64,000 nt of DNA from Setophaga petechia (taxonomy: Eukaryota; Chordata; Aves; Passeriformes; Parulidae), in contig JANCRA010000004.1 of the NCBI GenBank assembly GCA_024362935.1, positions 27,085,121 to 27,149,120 of the forward strand. Reading direction: 5' to 3'. Within the stretch, counting starts at the first letter, position 1. Every line of letters starts with the position of its first letter. The translations under genes were made by a program, and so were the position numbers. This document shows, piece by piece, positions 1 to 13,299 of this stretch. The notes under the pieces are model-generated. The model worked only from the letters and a program-made list of their open reading frames with translations. It did no database searches and was not told the origin of the DNA.

Positions 1-2637
1 TCCCTCCACTGTGGCTGCAAGCCAACGTGCTCCCTTGCTGAAGGCAGCAATAAGCTTAGGCAGCTTAGCCCAGCCAAAGTAATGAAATTACATGTCGCAG
101 TTCAGTTCACTGTGGTCAGTGCCCTCAGCCTCCATTTGGAAAATAATTTTCCTGATAGCAACTGTTCTCAAAGCTTGGTAATACCAGCTCTTGCTTCCTG
201 TTAGTCTTTGTAGAAATAAAATATCTTCTTTTCCTTTTTGATTAAATAAAGTATCTCATAAAGCCAAAATGACAAAGATGTAACGGTATTAGGAAGAAAA
301 AACAATAAATTTGTCTCTAACCTCAGAGACAAAAATACCAATCAGACTTGATAGTGCAGAATCAAAAGGAAGGAGCACTGATTGATAACTCTCTAGACAT
401 AAAGCTATCCTAGCTGAACCCAGATGCAAACACATCTTCCCTAATGGAAATATTAGCACATTTGCTAGCAATTTTATTGCTGGCCATGGCTGTCTCCTGG
501 CATACAAAAAACAGTGAGTTCTTCCTGGAGCAGAAATCTCCCTGAACATTCATATGTTTAAGGCTACCAAGTGCTTGGACATGATCCAAGCCTGAGGCAG
601 CCCTGCTTCTGGGTCTCCCTGCTGAAATCAGCTTTCATTCCTAATGTCTCCTCTGTGCACGAATAGATCTGTCTCAGGTATGGTGCCTGTTTGTTTGCAG
701 GTTTCATTTTTTTTCTTAAGCTGGGCCATTTCCTCAAGCAGTTTGCAACAAAGCTGCTGTAGTGGTCTCCCCACCAGAAGCAAGCAGTGGGCAGGCAAGG
801 GGAACAGGAACACCTTCAAGTAGTCCTGCCACCAAACGCTCCACACCATAAAACAGCAGCCTGAGTAATTATACTTTTGTCAGCACTTCTCTTGATTTCA
901 GGGATTAGTACAAGGAAGACAGGCCATGCTAGAAACATCAAGGGCTGTGATGACTAAGGAGTTAATTAGGGAGGTCAGAAGCTCTCAGTACCTTCCTGGC
1001 TCTTGCCAGACCTACTACTGCTGTAGTGATGTGAGCAGGGCCATCCAGAGAAGGCCAGAAGGTGAAGCTGGTTGTGAAATCAGTGGCATGCTCATGTGGC
1101 ATTCAGGGCTCAGGGAAGCTGTTCCTTGAGGAGTGTCTCCTAGGAAAGTCAAAGTGTTGGTCTGACAGCCCTCCTGCTTTACCCTGCCGACTCAGCCATC
1201 CTGTTTATGCATTCCTCCTGGATGCCTTTATCCTGCTCTGCAAGGCTTTGGGTGGCTTCTTATCAAATTAATTTCCCATCTTTCAGAAGTTGTTATTCAT
1301 TAGTAATGCAGAAAAGTTTCCCATGCACTACAGCCTTGTAAATGGAATTGGCACTGAGAGCAGTAAGTGCCTTGTGATGTTCCCTTGACAGGAAGGTGAT
1401 GTGTTGCCCCACTGCCAGTCTTCAGAAACATTTTAATTTCTCAAGTGAAATGTAATAGTAGGAAGATGCAGTCTGAGCTCAGAAATCAATATCTGCTGCT
1501 AACAAAGCTGCTCCTTTGGGAACTTATTGGTATGAACCAGCATGATAAACTGGGAGAAGTTATGTGTGATCAGGTTTTGTAGAAAGCAGTTGCATTATAT
1601 TATTTACCATTTGTGCAGCGCCATAAAATGGCATGAATTACTTGTTCCCACACAAAGTATTTTGGTGTAATTTAATTTTCCTCAGCATGCATACAGTTAC
1701 TGCTTAAAACAGAATTAATATTACAGAAATCTCTTGTTTATTTCTAGCCTGTTATGGTGGAGTCTAAAGTATTTGGACTCAATGGTTTATTCATAAACAT
1801 TCTTGATCCTTTTTGCTCAAATGGGATAAAGTCCTTACTTAAAATAAGTATTCTGCAGTACTCCATCTTTATTTACTTTATACAATGTCAGGCTTCCATC
1901 CTTGATGTAGACTGGAAACATACTGCTATTCCCAGCCTGACTCCTTAGTCCCTGCTGGGTTAACTACGCAAATTGATAGTAAGTGGTAAGCAGCCAAAAA
2001 GCACTTTAACCCTTTCAGAGGAGGTCCATAACTGCGTTTATTATGAATGAAGATAGTTATTCATTAATAAACATAATTTTAATTAATTGCAGGGCTTAGT
2101 GAGTCTGGAGTAAGTTACAGAAGGAGAAAACAGTTTTTTCATGAAGCTTAGACTGAAACAAGGAGGCACTACAGCATGCAGAACATACTGCTCTTGGCTT
2201 TGCCACATTCCTGAAAGAAGGATGTGGCAAAAAGTAGTTTTTCTATCATTTTAAGAATATAACATTTTGGTTTTGGGAGTTTTCTCTTTGAGACAACGGT
2301 TAGACATAAAAACTTTGAATTTCCTCCGAGATGTGCTGTAAGCCTGGTAAAGCGCCCTTTCATTTGTGAATTATGTTTCCTTGGGAGCGAAAATGAGAAA
2401 GATAGATCTCCAAGGCAGATGTGCACTACGTTGTGCAGTTGTTGGCGCTGCCCTGCAGAGGTGTACGCAGTCTGGAGAAAGAGAGATTTTTTTTCCCTTT
2501 TCAAGAATTTAATTTGTGTAAGAGGTCAAGCTGCAGGGATAGATGAAGTCCGTGGCACCTCCAGTTTGTGGATTGCCCAGAAGGCCGCTCAGAACCACTT
2601 TTGGGTCCTCTGAATGTTGGCACTTCTGCTCCACATA
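1..2637. other. Intergenic, no gene seen
   Basis: Unique-looking AT-rich DNA with only short chance frames. An AT-rich homeodomain-like patch lies at 2040-2095 (TTCATTAATAAACAT, TTTTAATTAATTGC). Confidence 0.7.
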
Positions 2638-2661
2638 CCCCACCCCCCCACTCCCCACCCC
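2638..2661 (-). other. G-quadruplex candidate on the minus strand
   Basis: The + strand has C4, C7, C4 and C4 runs separated by one to three bases, so the minus strand carries four G-runs with very short loops. Confidence 0.6.
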
Positions 2662-3119
2662 AAATCTTTTGTTGTATTTGTTGTCTTCTGAATTTCTGGT
2701 GCTTCTTGGCCACTTTCCAAAAAGGCAGCGCGGAAACTATCGCATGTGACAGGGATTGCCACCTGCCCGGGCCTTGTCAGACCTCCTGTGGATCGCTGCT
2801 GGAATAATCAGGTAGGAGTGCAAGTCTGAATTTTAATGAAGCTTTTGCACTAGACAACAGTGCTACCAGGGATCCGATGGAAAAAGAATCTTCCGCTGTG
2901 GCTAGCATTTGTGTAAGCATCAGGGCTTAACCTTCAGCTATGAAAAAAAAATAGGAGAGGCTGATAACAGCGACATTGTCCCCCCTTCAGGAGGGCATTG
3001 GCGTGTCCCCAGAGCTTGTTACCTGCATGAGAACAGGCAATTTGCTCTGGCACTTTAGGTTAATGGCTATGCACATTCTGCACCGAATTCTTTCCTTTGA
3101 GATTAGCAATTCCCAGCTA

Positions 3120-3440
3120 CAGGCTGAATTGCCAGAGCCCGTAGCAGAGCAGGGACTGCTGTGCCCGTCCATGCCCGCAGGCCCCGGGCGGGCCGGGGGC
3201 GGCTCCCGTCTGCCCCTGCCGCTCGGTGCTCGGTGCCCGGCCCGCCGGGAGCCCCCGCCGCCGAGCTGGGAGGCGGCCGGGGCACAGCGGGGGGGACAGG
3301 CCGCTTCTCTGCTTAAGCCGTGCTTGCCTCTAATTTATTTTTGCAGAGTAGCTCGCAGCCTGCCGCTGTTGGGCAGCCAGATAGACCGCACCGACGAAAC
3401 GCTGGCAGAAGTGTGGACCTCGCTTCTGCTCGTTTTGGAA
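3120..3440. promoter_or_regulatory. Orphan CpG island about 27.5 kb upstream of GADD45G
   Basis: GC content and CpG density are very high at 3165-3300 (about nineteen CpG in 140 bases), with further CpGs to about 3440, in otherwise AT-rich DNA. Methylation normally erodes CpG in inactive DNA, so this segment is probably unmethylated in the germ line. It could be the promoter of an unannotated transcript or an enhancer-type island. No gene can be recognised here. Confidence 0.7.
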
Positions 3441-3473
3441 GAATTAACTGAAAACCCTCCCTGAGTATATAAA
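3346..3473 (+). promoter_or_regulatory. Acceptor-like splice site and TATA-like box at the orphan island
   Basis: CTAATTTATTTTTGCAG ends at 3346, with branch-point-like CTAAT, pyrimidine tract and AG: a good 3' splice site on paper. TATATAAA lies at 3466-3473. An open frame spans 2976-3464 (162 codons) across both, but its protein resembles nothing I know and the frame is probably favoured by the GC content. Confidence 0.3.
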
Positions 3474-3624
3474 CGCCATGTTGGGGAGGAGGGGTGGTGA
3501 AGGACGGTATTACAAGAAGTATCTGCTCAGTATCAATTGTGTTTTGACTAAAATTAAAAAAAGAAAATATGACCTGACAGATAATCAGATGTGAATCCAC
3601 AAGAATTGCCGGAGATAGTTAAGC

Positions 3625-3656
3625 TTAACGGGTTATGGTGTTAACGGTGTTAACGG
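3625..3656 (+). promoter_or_regulatory. Cluster of three MYB-like sites
   Basis: TTAACGG occurs at 3625-3631, 3641-3647 and 3650-3656; TAACGG is a MYB recognition core. The cluster lies just past the orphan CpG island. Confidence 0.4.
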
Positions 3657-6600
3657 GTCATGGTGAAGCCCAGAGCCCAAAGTTCATCACGCCTGGCTAA
3701 CACATGAGTTCTTCAGTTGGGAAGAGTTGTAATAAGAATGAGACTGTCAACGTGAGAGAAAAAAAAATATATACGTACATCTACATCTATATATACATAT
3801 ACATCTTACATCCTTAACACTTCATTCTCCTTAAAAGAATTCAGAAGCAGATTTTTTCTCAAGGTAAGCCTGTCGCAGGTGTAGATCACATACAAGCTGG
3901 AAGCCTTTTGATCTCAGAGGTTCCTTTTGTTTCCCAGCTGGCCTTTTGAGTGTTATGGAGCACAGCCATGAGAACATATCAAAAGTAAAGAAGGGTTTGA
4001 ACTGCAGACACGACCATCAATAAAACTAACTCTGTACAAAACCTGGGAAAATCCAGATAGATTTCCTAAAACGAATTGCACAAACCAAACACCCTGCGGC
4101 TGAGGAAGTTTCTGCTGTACCAATGCCTTATGAATCCACAAATATCATGGCAAAGATGGTGTATTAACTGCTGCTAATGAGTGCAAACATGAGTATAAAC
4201 ACTGGGAAATACTGTTGGTGTTTAAAAACAAACAAAACCAGAGTGAAAGAGAAAAACTCTCCCCTCCCTTTGCAGGACCTGTCTGGACAGGCTGCCAAAT
4301 CCCTGCCTGCAGCAGGTCCCCATGGGAGCCTGATCCCAGCCTCTTTTCCCCATCCCTCTCCAAGGTGGGAGCTCAGACACCCTGCCTGTCCTTGCTGGTT
4401 CCGTCTCTGCCACCACCTGAGACAAAAGTGAGTGCCAGAGGGAAGATTGGGGGGGGTTCTTCTTCTTTCCCTGCTGTCTGCTGCATGGGAGATTTAGTAC
4501 CTCCACTTTTTTTTGGTCCTTGCTGGATGTTAGACCTGCTGTTCTCTATAGGATATTATTCATTTCTACTTGCAAATGTTTTTTTCCTCCTTCATGTTAC
4601 TACGATTATCCACTGGGTTAGATGAAAAACTGTTTTCTCTTTGTACACTGAGGAAACATCCCTTTCCCAACAGTTTAATTGCTACCCCTACAACTGACTG
4701 AGGTTTGCTTTTGTGGATTTGAGTTGTCCTTTCTCCCCAGATTCATCCTGTAGATGGTTGCATTGTCTCTTAAGGGCATTATGACTTGCCTTTTTTTTTT
4801 TTCTTTTTTCCTCCTCCATGATATGGCAGTAAGTTTAAGGGACACTTTTTTTTTTCCTTCTACGTCTGCCATAATGACTCATACAGCTCCTAAGTCTATA
4901 GATGGTGCATTTGTCATCCCTAAGTAGGACATTCCTGACAACTTTTCTCCTTCTGATAGCAGACCACTGTGTTAAGCAGCAATCTGTCATCTGCTGCTTT
5001 GGGCAGCCATCCTGAAGAAGTGCTCTTGCACACGCTGGGAGCAAGGACAGCGATGTGCAACTATTGGGATATATCCTACATGGGGTATTTCACTCGTGTT
5101 TCTGAGCACCATGGGACGTGCTGGCCTTGCTGGGGAGATGCAGCTGCTCAGGTGTGAAGCATGCTGGGCTGCCCTCAGACTTGGACGCACTTGTCAGGGA
5201 GATGCAATTGATAAGGACAGGGATAAGCCCATGAGTCAAGTGGTGCTGGGTAGTCTGCAACAGGCACTGGAAAGGAGCCTCGCCCCTGAGCGGTGCACTA
5301 ATGGCTTAAACCACCACCTGAGAAAAAATCAGATGTGACCTCACCTTAAAACATGTAAGGTACCAAGAAGTCATTTCTGGTCACCCTTTAGACTCTATTG
5401 CCTCTAGTAGGCCTCTGGTCCAAAATCTGTGCTCTGTTTCTTTCTGAAAACTCTACGGCTACCCAGTTACATGATGGGGCACCTATGGACATGCCTGTTT
5501 TCATGCACTTCTAGGTCTTTGCAGGCCAAAATTCTCTCTATCACTTTCTTACCATAAAGTTGTTGCACAGTTTTGGTAGATTAAAACCATCAATCTAATG
5601 AGATCTAATTACAAAAGGAAATAATTTTAATATGTGTTGAATTAAATCCCCCCCCATGTCATACATTTCTAGAACTACTGAACCCAGTTTTCAAGTTTCT
5701 CTGGTTTATTTCTTTCCTTTTTTACTATTTGACAATTTAACTGAGAACACAATGTGCTTCAGACTGCCTACCCTTATTAAAAATCAGTAGATTTTTCACC
5801 CACGCTTTTCTTCCCTTGCTTATCTGCAGAGCAGATGCAGACCTATTTGCTTAAATCAAGGCTTGCAATTCCCCAGAACATCAAAAGAGCAGCCCCTATC
5901 ACTTTGGTCGCTTTCATTATTGTAGCTTGTCTCCATGATCTTCACTGCATTCTTACTGCAAAAGGAGGTCTCTTTATCACTTCCCTTCCTTTCCTTCTGC
6001 TCTTAGTGGAATCTGCCTTAGCAATCAGAATAATAATGATTTATCTCCAAGGGAATGTGAATGCAAGCCAAGTTCCCTTGGTACAGGGAAATCAGTTTGG
6101 TATTGTTTACTCATCCCCTGTGGATTCACCAGATGGCATAAGACAGCATAATTTGGATTCTGTGCTCAAAAGAGAGAGAAGGCTGGAGCTGCAGGAATTG
6201 GTAATGTGAAATTACCAGAAACAGTTCTGATCTTTTTTTTTTGAGAATGTGGCATCTCTTTCATCTTTGTCATAGAAGATGCAAGGAACCAAAATTTATT
6301 GTAGCACACCTGGACCCCTAAGATGTTAAGCAAACCATTTGGCATGGTCATTTATGAGTTCTTTTGGCTGCTCTTCTAATAACTGCTTCCTCTGGAGAGA
6401 ATGCTTTTCCTGGGCTGGGTTGAAGGTCCTGAGCAGGTCAGCAGAGAAGAGGCAGTGGGAAGTGAAGCATTGCAGCTGTTTCCTTCTAGGCCAGCCCTGC
6501 TTCAGTTCAGTAAATAGAGGATTTAGGTTTCTGTTCTTTAAATATCCCAAGCATAAATTATTCACTTAAAATACATTTGTAAAAGAAGAAGCACTAGGAA

Positions 6601-6977
6601 TACAGAAGTGGAAAGACTTAGCAGAGCCTGAACCAGCTACAGCTTTACTGACCACAGCACAAAGCACTCGATGTAGCCTGATGTCCCAGCCCTGAGGGAT
6701 GGAGGCGATGATCTAATCATTCTTGTCCATCTTGTTGCTGCAGTTTTATTATTTGAATTCTTTTCAGGCCAGATACTAAACAGACATAAGCATTTCTGTA
6801 CTGAATCCTGCTGCACTGATTTATAGCTGCTGAGTGTCTGGCCTTTGAGGACTGTTTTAACCTCTAGAATATTGATTTCTCCTTTTATTTTCCCTGGTGC
6901 TGCAAGTAAGCCTCTTGGTCAGGACCCTGGTTGTGCCATATGCAAAAGTGTGATGGTGCCATGAATTGTAAAAATAA

Positions 6978-7646
6978 ATGACCAAAAGGGTGAAAAGTTC
7001 AGCAATCTTAGCTGCAGCACTGCATAATCACTGTAAAAGGGGCCACGGCCTCCAAAAATCACTTGACACAGGTGAAGAGCATGCACAGGGAACCCAGAGA
7101 AGTGGGTCAGAGGACCCAGAGCAGGCTCGGGGCATTGATGGGAAGGACATGAGGACTTTTTTGGTAGCTGCCCACTCAGGAGAGCAGCTTTTTGGAGCTG
7201 CCCACCCCCTCACAGGTCTATTGCCTTTGACCCTTCGTGCCCGCTACCATTCCACATCCATGCACTCTTTCTCCCCTTCTCCCTGCTGCTGTCCTCCTTT
7301 CAGGGCAGGTCTTCAGCTCAGCCCCAGCTGTAAAACTCCAAGGTCCCCTGGGAAGTGTCTGTGGAAGACAGAAACTCTAGTTGAAAAGATTGCTCATGGC
7401 AGAGGACTGTCTACGAAGGTAGAAGGAATTGTGAAGATCAGGAGCATAAAAAGAATTTGCAGAGCACCAGTGCTGCTGATCTACCAGCCAGATCACTTCC
7501 CAGAAGGCATCCAGGAGGGTAGTAGATGCTGCCCCCTCAAAGGTGAATTTTGGTTCTTTAATTCTTCCTGGTTCTCGGAGGGACAGTGCCAAGCTGTATC
7601 TTCACTCCTGAGATACCCAGGAGGAGCCGTTGAAGGAAAGGAGTAG
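6978..7646 (+). other. 222-codon open frame, probably not a gene
   Basis: The longest open frame in the window. The product shows no domain, signal peptide or membrane segment I recognise. The ATG context is poor (T at -3). The end is odd: the TAG stop is followed at once by GTAAGG, a donor-like AG|GTAAGG at 7646/7647. It is longer than my rough expectation of about 150 codons for chance frames here. Confidence 0.2.
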
Positions 7647-8423
7647 GTAAGGGGCAGATCACACACTGCGCCTTCATGCCAGCAGCTAGCAGAAGGTGTT
7701 GAAAACTTTTGGAGACCCAAATCATGCATGGGCTTACCGTGTGACAGAGCCATCAGTATCAAAGAGTCTGGACCAGGAGCCCCAGTCAGACCCCAGTCCT
7801 TCTTGTGACTTCAAAGATGGCTGGCCCAGCCAAAGGGGTGTCTGTCAGGATAAAATATGCTCTCAGTTTTAGCTAGGCCTGATGCAATCTGCCTTTCTTA
7901 AAAAGGCTAATTAAAGTGATAGAGTATCTATCATCTTTACCCATACACATACTCTGTCACAAGTGATTTGCTTCCTAAAAGGAATATAGACCTGCCTATG
8001 ATCCAGCATTCTGGAGGAGACTTTTGCAGGAGCAAGTTTACCTTGGGCTATCCCTCCTATGGTTATCTGTGTTAATGACAGTGGAATTCAGAGCTAAGGA
8101 GTTTACCTGCTGTCTGTATCCTTCTGTGTCCTCGTTTTGTAACTGATGAATAAAAAAGCGAGCTTTTGCTTGATTTCAGTGCTGAATTTTTTTTCATTAA
8201 AAGCTTATAAAGGAGGAAAAAACCCTGGAAGATCTCATGCATTCCAACCAGTTTTTGACATTTCATTAGGCATACGGTGACATACATATTTATATGTGAG
8301 CACAGTACGTATTTGGGTATTTAGCTGCCAGGGAAAGGGTGTGATTTTGTTCACATGCAATGGTTGTCCCGCATGTTAATATCCAGATTTAAGTAATGGA
8401 ATATCATGATGACTTTGAAAGAC

Positions 8424-9020
8424 CTACATGGTATCTGCAGCTTGGTTAACCATCACAGAAAACCTGCTCTTCTCCCTCTGGGGAGAGTGTGCCAATGGTG
8501 CAGGGCTCACTACCTTCAGACATCTTTTGCACTGTGGATTTCCCAGCTCCTTCTGACCTGGTGATCTTGCAGGAGTGGGGTTTGCTGTGCTAAAGCTGAT
8601 GCAGTGGCACATCTGCATCTGCTCTAGTTGTTTCCACAGTCTGGATCTGGTTCCTGCTGCAGATAGGCAAAAAGAGGGTGGTGAGGCAGCAGGTCCTTCC
8701 CCAGTGCTGTGCTGACTCGCAGTCCATGGCAGTGGGGCTTTCCATGGCCGGCAGGCTGGTGTGGCGTTCCTGCTTTTGCAGGGCACAGGGTGGTGAGGCT
8801 GCAGGGCAGCACTGCAGCTGCAGCAGGCTGGGGCTTGGTGGTCTGAGTCAGCACCTCCCAGCCAGCCTGGCAGTGGGAGCCTGGGAGGGCAGCCTGCCTC
8901 CAGCCTGCGATGCAGGCACCTGCATGCAGGCAGTCTTCCATCCTTCACTGCTTTCCAGGTCTTGGTGCTTTCACCAGCGTTTCCTGTCCCCTCACTGGGG
9001 CCTCCAGTGTCTGGATGCAC
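8424..9020 (-). other. 198-codon open frame in GC-rich sequence, probably not a gene
   Basis: The product is rich in Cys, Pro, Ala and Ser with no recognised domain. The open frame follows locally high GC content (about 8460-9180), where stop codons are rare on both strands. Confidence 0.15.
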
Positions 9021-12000
9021 TCAGCTACATCTTTTTTAAGGCCTTTCATCTCCAGCAGAGAGCAATGCCCTGCCCATTCTGGCTCACTTGTGCCCTTGAC
9101 GTTTAAGTGCATGAGTAATGAGGCAAGTGAGCCCCTGCATCGGGGTGAGCTCTGACTGAACCGTGGCAGTGCAGGCCTGACCCCTAACTGCAGGGAAGCC
9201 AGTCCTTACCAGCTGGAGCTCTTCCTAGCACGGTGGAAGAGCTAGGAACTGGTAAAGGGCTGGTAAAGGGCTCTCTGGTTTAGCAGTAACCCAGGGAAGG
9301 CTGTGAAATAATCACGCTCTGGCACTTCCTTTTAGTGCTTTGAAATTCCCAATTCTCACAGAAGCCTGTTTGTCTATAATGAAATGCAGCTGGGAATCTG
9401 GAAATACCTCCTGTAATCTTCTCCCCTGTTCTAATGTGCCCCCTAGCAGAAGAAAGTCCAGAGAGGCAGGTAGCACAGAGTGTTGTGCCAGTTATACACT
9501 CCCAAAAAATTCCCCACTGCTTCTTGTATGGCAGCCTTCCAAGCTACTAGCTCCACGATGCTAATGCAAAGTGATCCTCCTTCCTGTCTGTTTTGAAGTT
9601 AGGGGTGGATTGGTTGGCTTTTTGGGTTGATTTTTGGGGGGAGTGGTGGGAGGAGTGGGTTTATTCTGAACTGTTTTGTTTTTCATATTTGTCTGTATAT
9701 TAACCTGCAACAAATCTCACTTTAATTTATCCATATTCCTCATATGGATAAAAAAAGAACCCCAGCCACTTCTTCCCACCCTCTGTTACTCTTGATACCT
9801 ATAGTAGTGTCCTGTTGGCATCAGCTGCAGCTTGTTCAATGTACTCTTTACTCCCAGGAACTGCAGAATGTCAGACAAGAAGAGAGAAAGGTATTCACCA
9901 GCTATTTGTTCAGTTACATTGTTACCACCAAACCAGTGCATGAAAATCATGTTACATAGTACAAAATATTTTGTGATTAATATTTCTTTTACTTCCCAAT
10001 AAATTGTCTTCTACCAAAGCACTTATCAGTAGACTTGTTTTTTTCCTGGCTTGGTGTTAGCTGATGTCCTCTCAAGAGAGCTGTTATCCTCAAAATGTGC
10101 CAAAGCCTATTGGTTTCTGTCACAGGTACATTGTTATACCACCATTTCCATACAGCCAAAATGAAATAAGGAAATGCATTGGGAGAGACAGCTTGATGTG
10201 ATTACTGTCTTATAGGTACATTATATTCTGTAAGTATGTTGACAGGTTTCAAACATTTTAGACTAGAGAATGAATGCAAACACAGCTAGAAGTGGATCGC
10301 ACTCAGAATTGCATTATAGGACCTCTTTCCTATAATTAAACCTTTTCTATAACATTACCTATAAGAAAAAAAATACTATATACTTATTCCATATGTGTCT
10401 AGAATGCAAAGATTTATGGCAGCTGTGACAACTTAAATTATGTCTTCCAAAAGTATAACTGATTTGTATGCCCAGTACTGTGGAAAATCTCACTAACATA
10501 GTCAATAATCTGATCAGCAAAAGGTTCATACCCAAGCCTAAAATCAGGAGGAGGAAATCTGCTCATCAACTTGTGTTGGTGGTTTCAAGATTGCCTTAAT
10601 TATTTTAAGTTCAATCCTAAAAAAGGCTGAGAGTTTTCAGCTTGCATTAAAATCTGAGAAGTCAGTGCTCAAGGCTGTGCAAGAGCAGGCCTGAGAAAAG
10701 AACAATTACAAGTGCTGAATGCCAAATCCCTCGCTGCAATAGCTGATCTGGGATTGAACCTGCTTGCACCACACATCGGTTTGGCTACAAACACAGTAAA
10801 GCAAAAGAGCTTGTCAAGACAAATGTGCAGCAATATGCCATGTGAGAGAGGCCAAAGTACGTGTTAAAACACATCTTTCTGGCTGCCAGGAGCACAGCAT
10901 AATTGAGAGTGCTGTAAAAAGTCTCGCTAAACAGGTCTCTGATTTTACCCCTTAAATACGGTGAGTCCCATGACTGGGCTGTTTGATACTTTGTAAAATG
11001 CAGGGTCTGTTAGTGAAATCTGATTTCTCCTCTCCTTCTTGCCTCCAGACTATGGCTTTTACGTGTTCTAAAGCAAACATACATAACTCATTCTGTACTA
11101 TTTGTAATTCCTGAATGCTCTGCTTGTGTGAAATCAGTTCCTCCAATTACAGTCCTGTGTTCAGCTGCCATCCTGGCTGTTTTATGGGACATGTAAGCAG
11201 ACAGGGCTACCTGGCTCTCTGAGGCATCCTTTTTGTCTGCACAGCAACAGTTGCATGCACCTGAAGAACGGTCTTCATCCTCAGAGCCAAGAGCAGGTTG
11301 CAGATCCTCCCATAGGCAAGTCCAGGTCAGCCACGGGTGTAGTTTCTCTATACGGAGTGGTTTTCCCCCAAGCTTTGCCCAAAGTTTTGGTTCTTGCAAG
11401 GAATTGACTTGACTGGGATAAAAAAAGTGATTTTCTTTAGTTAAAGTCCTTTGACATTAATATCTAATCCAGAACAAGAATGAGAAGGGGGAACATAACA
11501 CAGGCCTACCTGTAAGAGAACCAGGCAGCTCCATATCCTGGTCTTGTGATTAATATCTCAGGTATCATACACAGAAACATCCTCTGGAGTGAGGTCTGCA
11601 GCTCAGGTCTCCCAGATTTTATAACTAAGCTCAGGTCTTGCATTTCTTTCTGTACTGTAACTAGTCTCAATATTGCACTGAGAGGCACTAAGTTGAACTG
11701 TTTTTCAGAATAGAATTGAGGATGGTAGATTCTGGCAGCCCTGACCCAGATGTAGCCTCTGGAGTGACATTTCACACATATTCAGCACTCAGTGTTTGCT
11801 TCTGTGCCTGTATGATGAGGGTGTTTTGCACTGCCAGTCTGAGGCACCAAGGACTCTGTTTCAGCAGCTGCCGGACATAGCATAAAACTATTGCTCTTTT
11901 TTCAAGGGTTGAGTATTTAAAAATGATTGAAGCACTTCAGTTCTGCATGTCTTTGCTGCATCTAGCCCACAGCCTTGTCTTTGTAAACTTACAGTTTTCA

Positions 12001-13299
12001 CAGAATGATTTAATTTGCTATGTAAATTATTAAATAAAACAATTAATTATTTGTACATTTACAGTCATTGGGTAAACAACTCTGAATTGAAATGCACTTG
12101 AGAAAACTTATGTTTCTGTAGGTGCTAGTTTTCTAGTTTTCATAATATTAGGTAACCACAAAACACATAGATTAGGTGTATTATGGGCACTTCAGCTCTG
12201 CTGGGGTGCAGGGCTGTGCATCCATGCCACAGGGAAAAGAATATAGCCCATTCAGATGTTTTCAACCAAAACATGTGTTTATAAATTCTGATGTGTAATT
12301 CTTAATAGTCGACTAAGTTTTCTTACAGTTACATCACTGAAGCATGAAGTGATACCAAGAACATCATTTTCAATTTACATCAAATGGAGAATTTGCCCTC
12401 AAAGCAACATATTCATCCTCTAAAGTGTTTGTAGTTCTGTGTCCTGCTTAAATGTCTTTGCCATTTAGAGGAAACTTTTATTTCCCACTATCTAATTTTA
12501 GGTGTTTTCTAGCAAAGTCTCTATGTAGAATTGAAAGGTTTCCTTAACTCGTGGTTTTGGAATGAGGAGGCTGATTTCTGCTCAACTCACTAACAGTTTC
12601 ACTCCTGGAGGTTTAGTTCACTGCTACCATTCTTAGGGACTGCAGAGTTATGCAGCAAGCAGAGCTGGAGTACTCCATCTGGTTTGTGAGAAGAGGCATA
12701 GCGATGCTGATGGACATCCCACCATCAGGAGTGCCATCAACAAGTGCCCTTTCCTAATCAGCTCTTGTGCCCTAAGGACAATGTGCAATCTTCAAATTGC
12801 TCTGTGGAAATGAATGCATTTTACCACCATCAGCGCCTCCTACTGCGTGTTAGAAATCTTTTGTCGTTCTCTTAACAGAACCAGCCTGCTACAACATTGA
12901 AAATGTGTGTCAGCAGGCCTGAAGTTAGTGTAACCAACAGTAAAAGCTTATCTCTCTTTCACAAGGAAGCTGAATTAAATGGATAGTCAGGCACTATTGC
13001 AAAATCCATAGATCTCATAGATCTCTGTGGGGTTCTTTGATGGCTGCTTGAATCCTCTCTGTTGGACTGTCTGAGTTCAGAAACACAGATCTCATAGACC
13101 TCTGCAGAGAGAGGAGGACAGAAAAAGACCGCATGTAAAAATAAAGTAGTAATTTCCACTGTCTGTTGGTTACCCATTCATGTGGTTGTGACCTATTTCA
13201 CAGGCACAAATTTCTGTAAATAACCTACTTCTGTAGGCAGGTTACTGACCAAAAGGTCTGACTGGAAGTCAAATGACTGTCTACCTCCATCAGTGGCCA

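Larger units (their letters stand above)
3660..13299. other. Intergenic, no gene seen
   Basis: Apart from the two open frames noted separately, nothing coding. T-runs at 4788-4806 and 4847-4856 separate two weakly similar stretches (4748-4830 and 4897-4980). The block at 8460-9300 is GC-rich; 9960-12600 is AT-rich and featureless. Confidence 0.65.

Noticed and set aside
2976..3464. 162-codon + strand frame across the orphan CpG island
   Set aside because: The frame is open mainly because stop codons are scarce in GC-rich DNA. The translation has no recognisable domain, so it is recorded only as part of the CpG-island feature.
5835..6209. 124-codon frame with a hydrophobic stretch
   Set aside because: It looks like a possible membrane segment, but AT-rich DNA encodes such stretches by chance; no homology or gene structure was seen.
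8424..9106. Overlapping long frames on both strands
   Set aside because: Long frames on both strands at once indicate high GC rather than coding; no domain was recognised.
10735..10760. B-box-like GGTTCAATCCC on the minus strand, suggesting a tRNA or SINE
   Set aside because: No A-box or cloverleaf could be found at the required distance.
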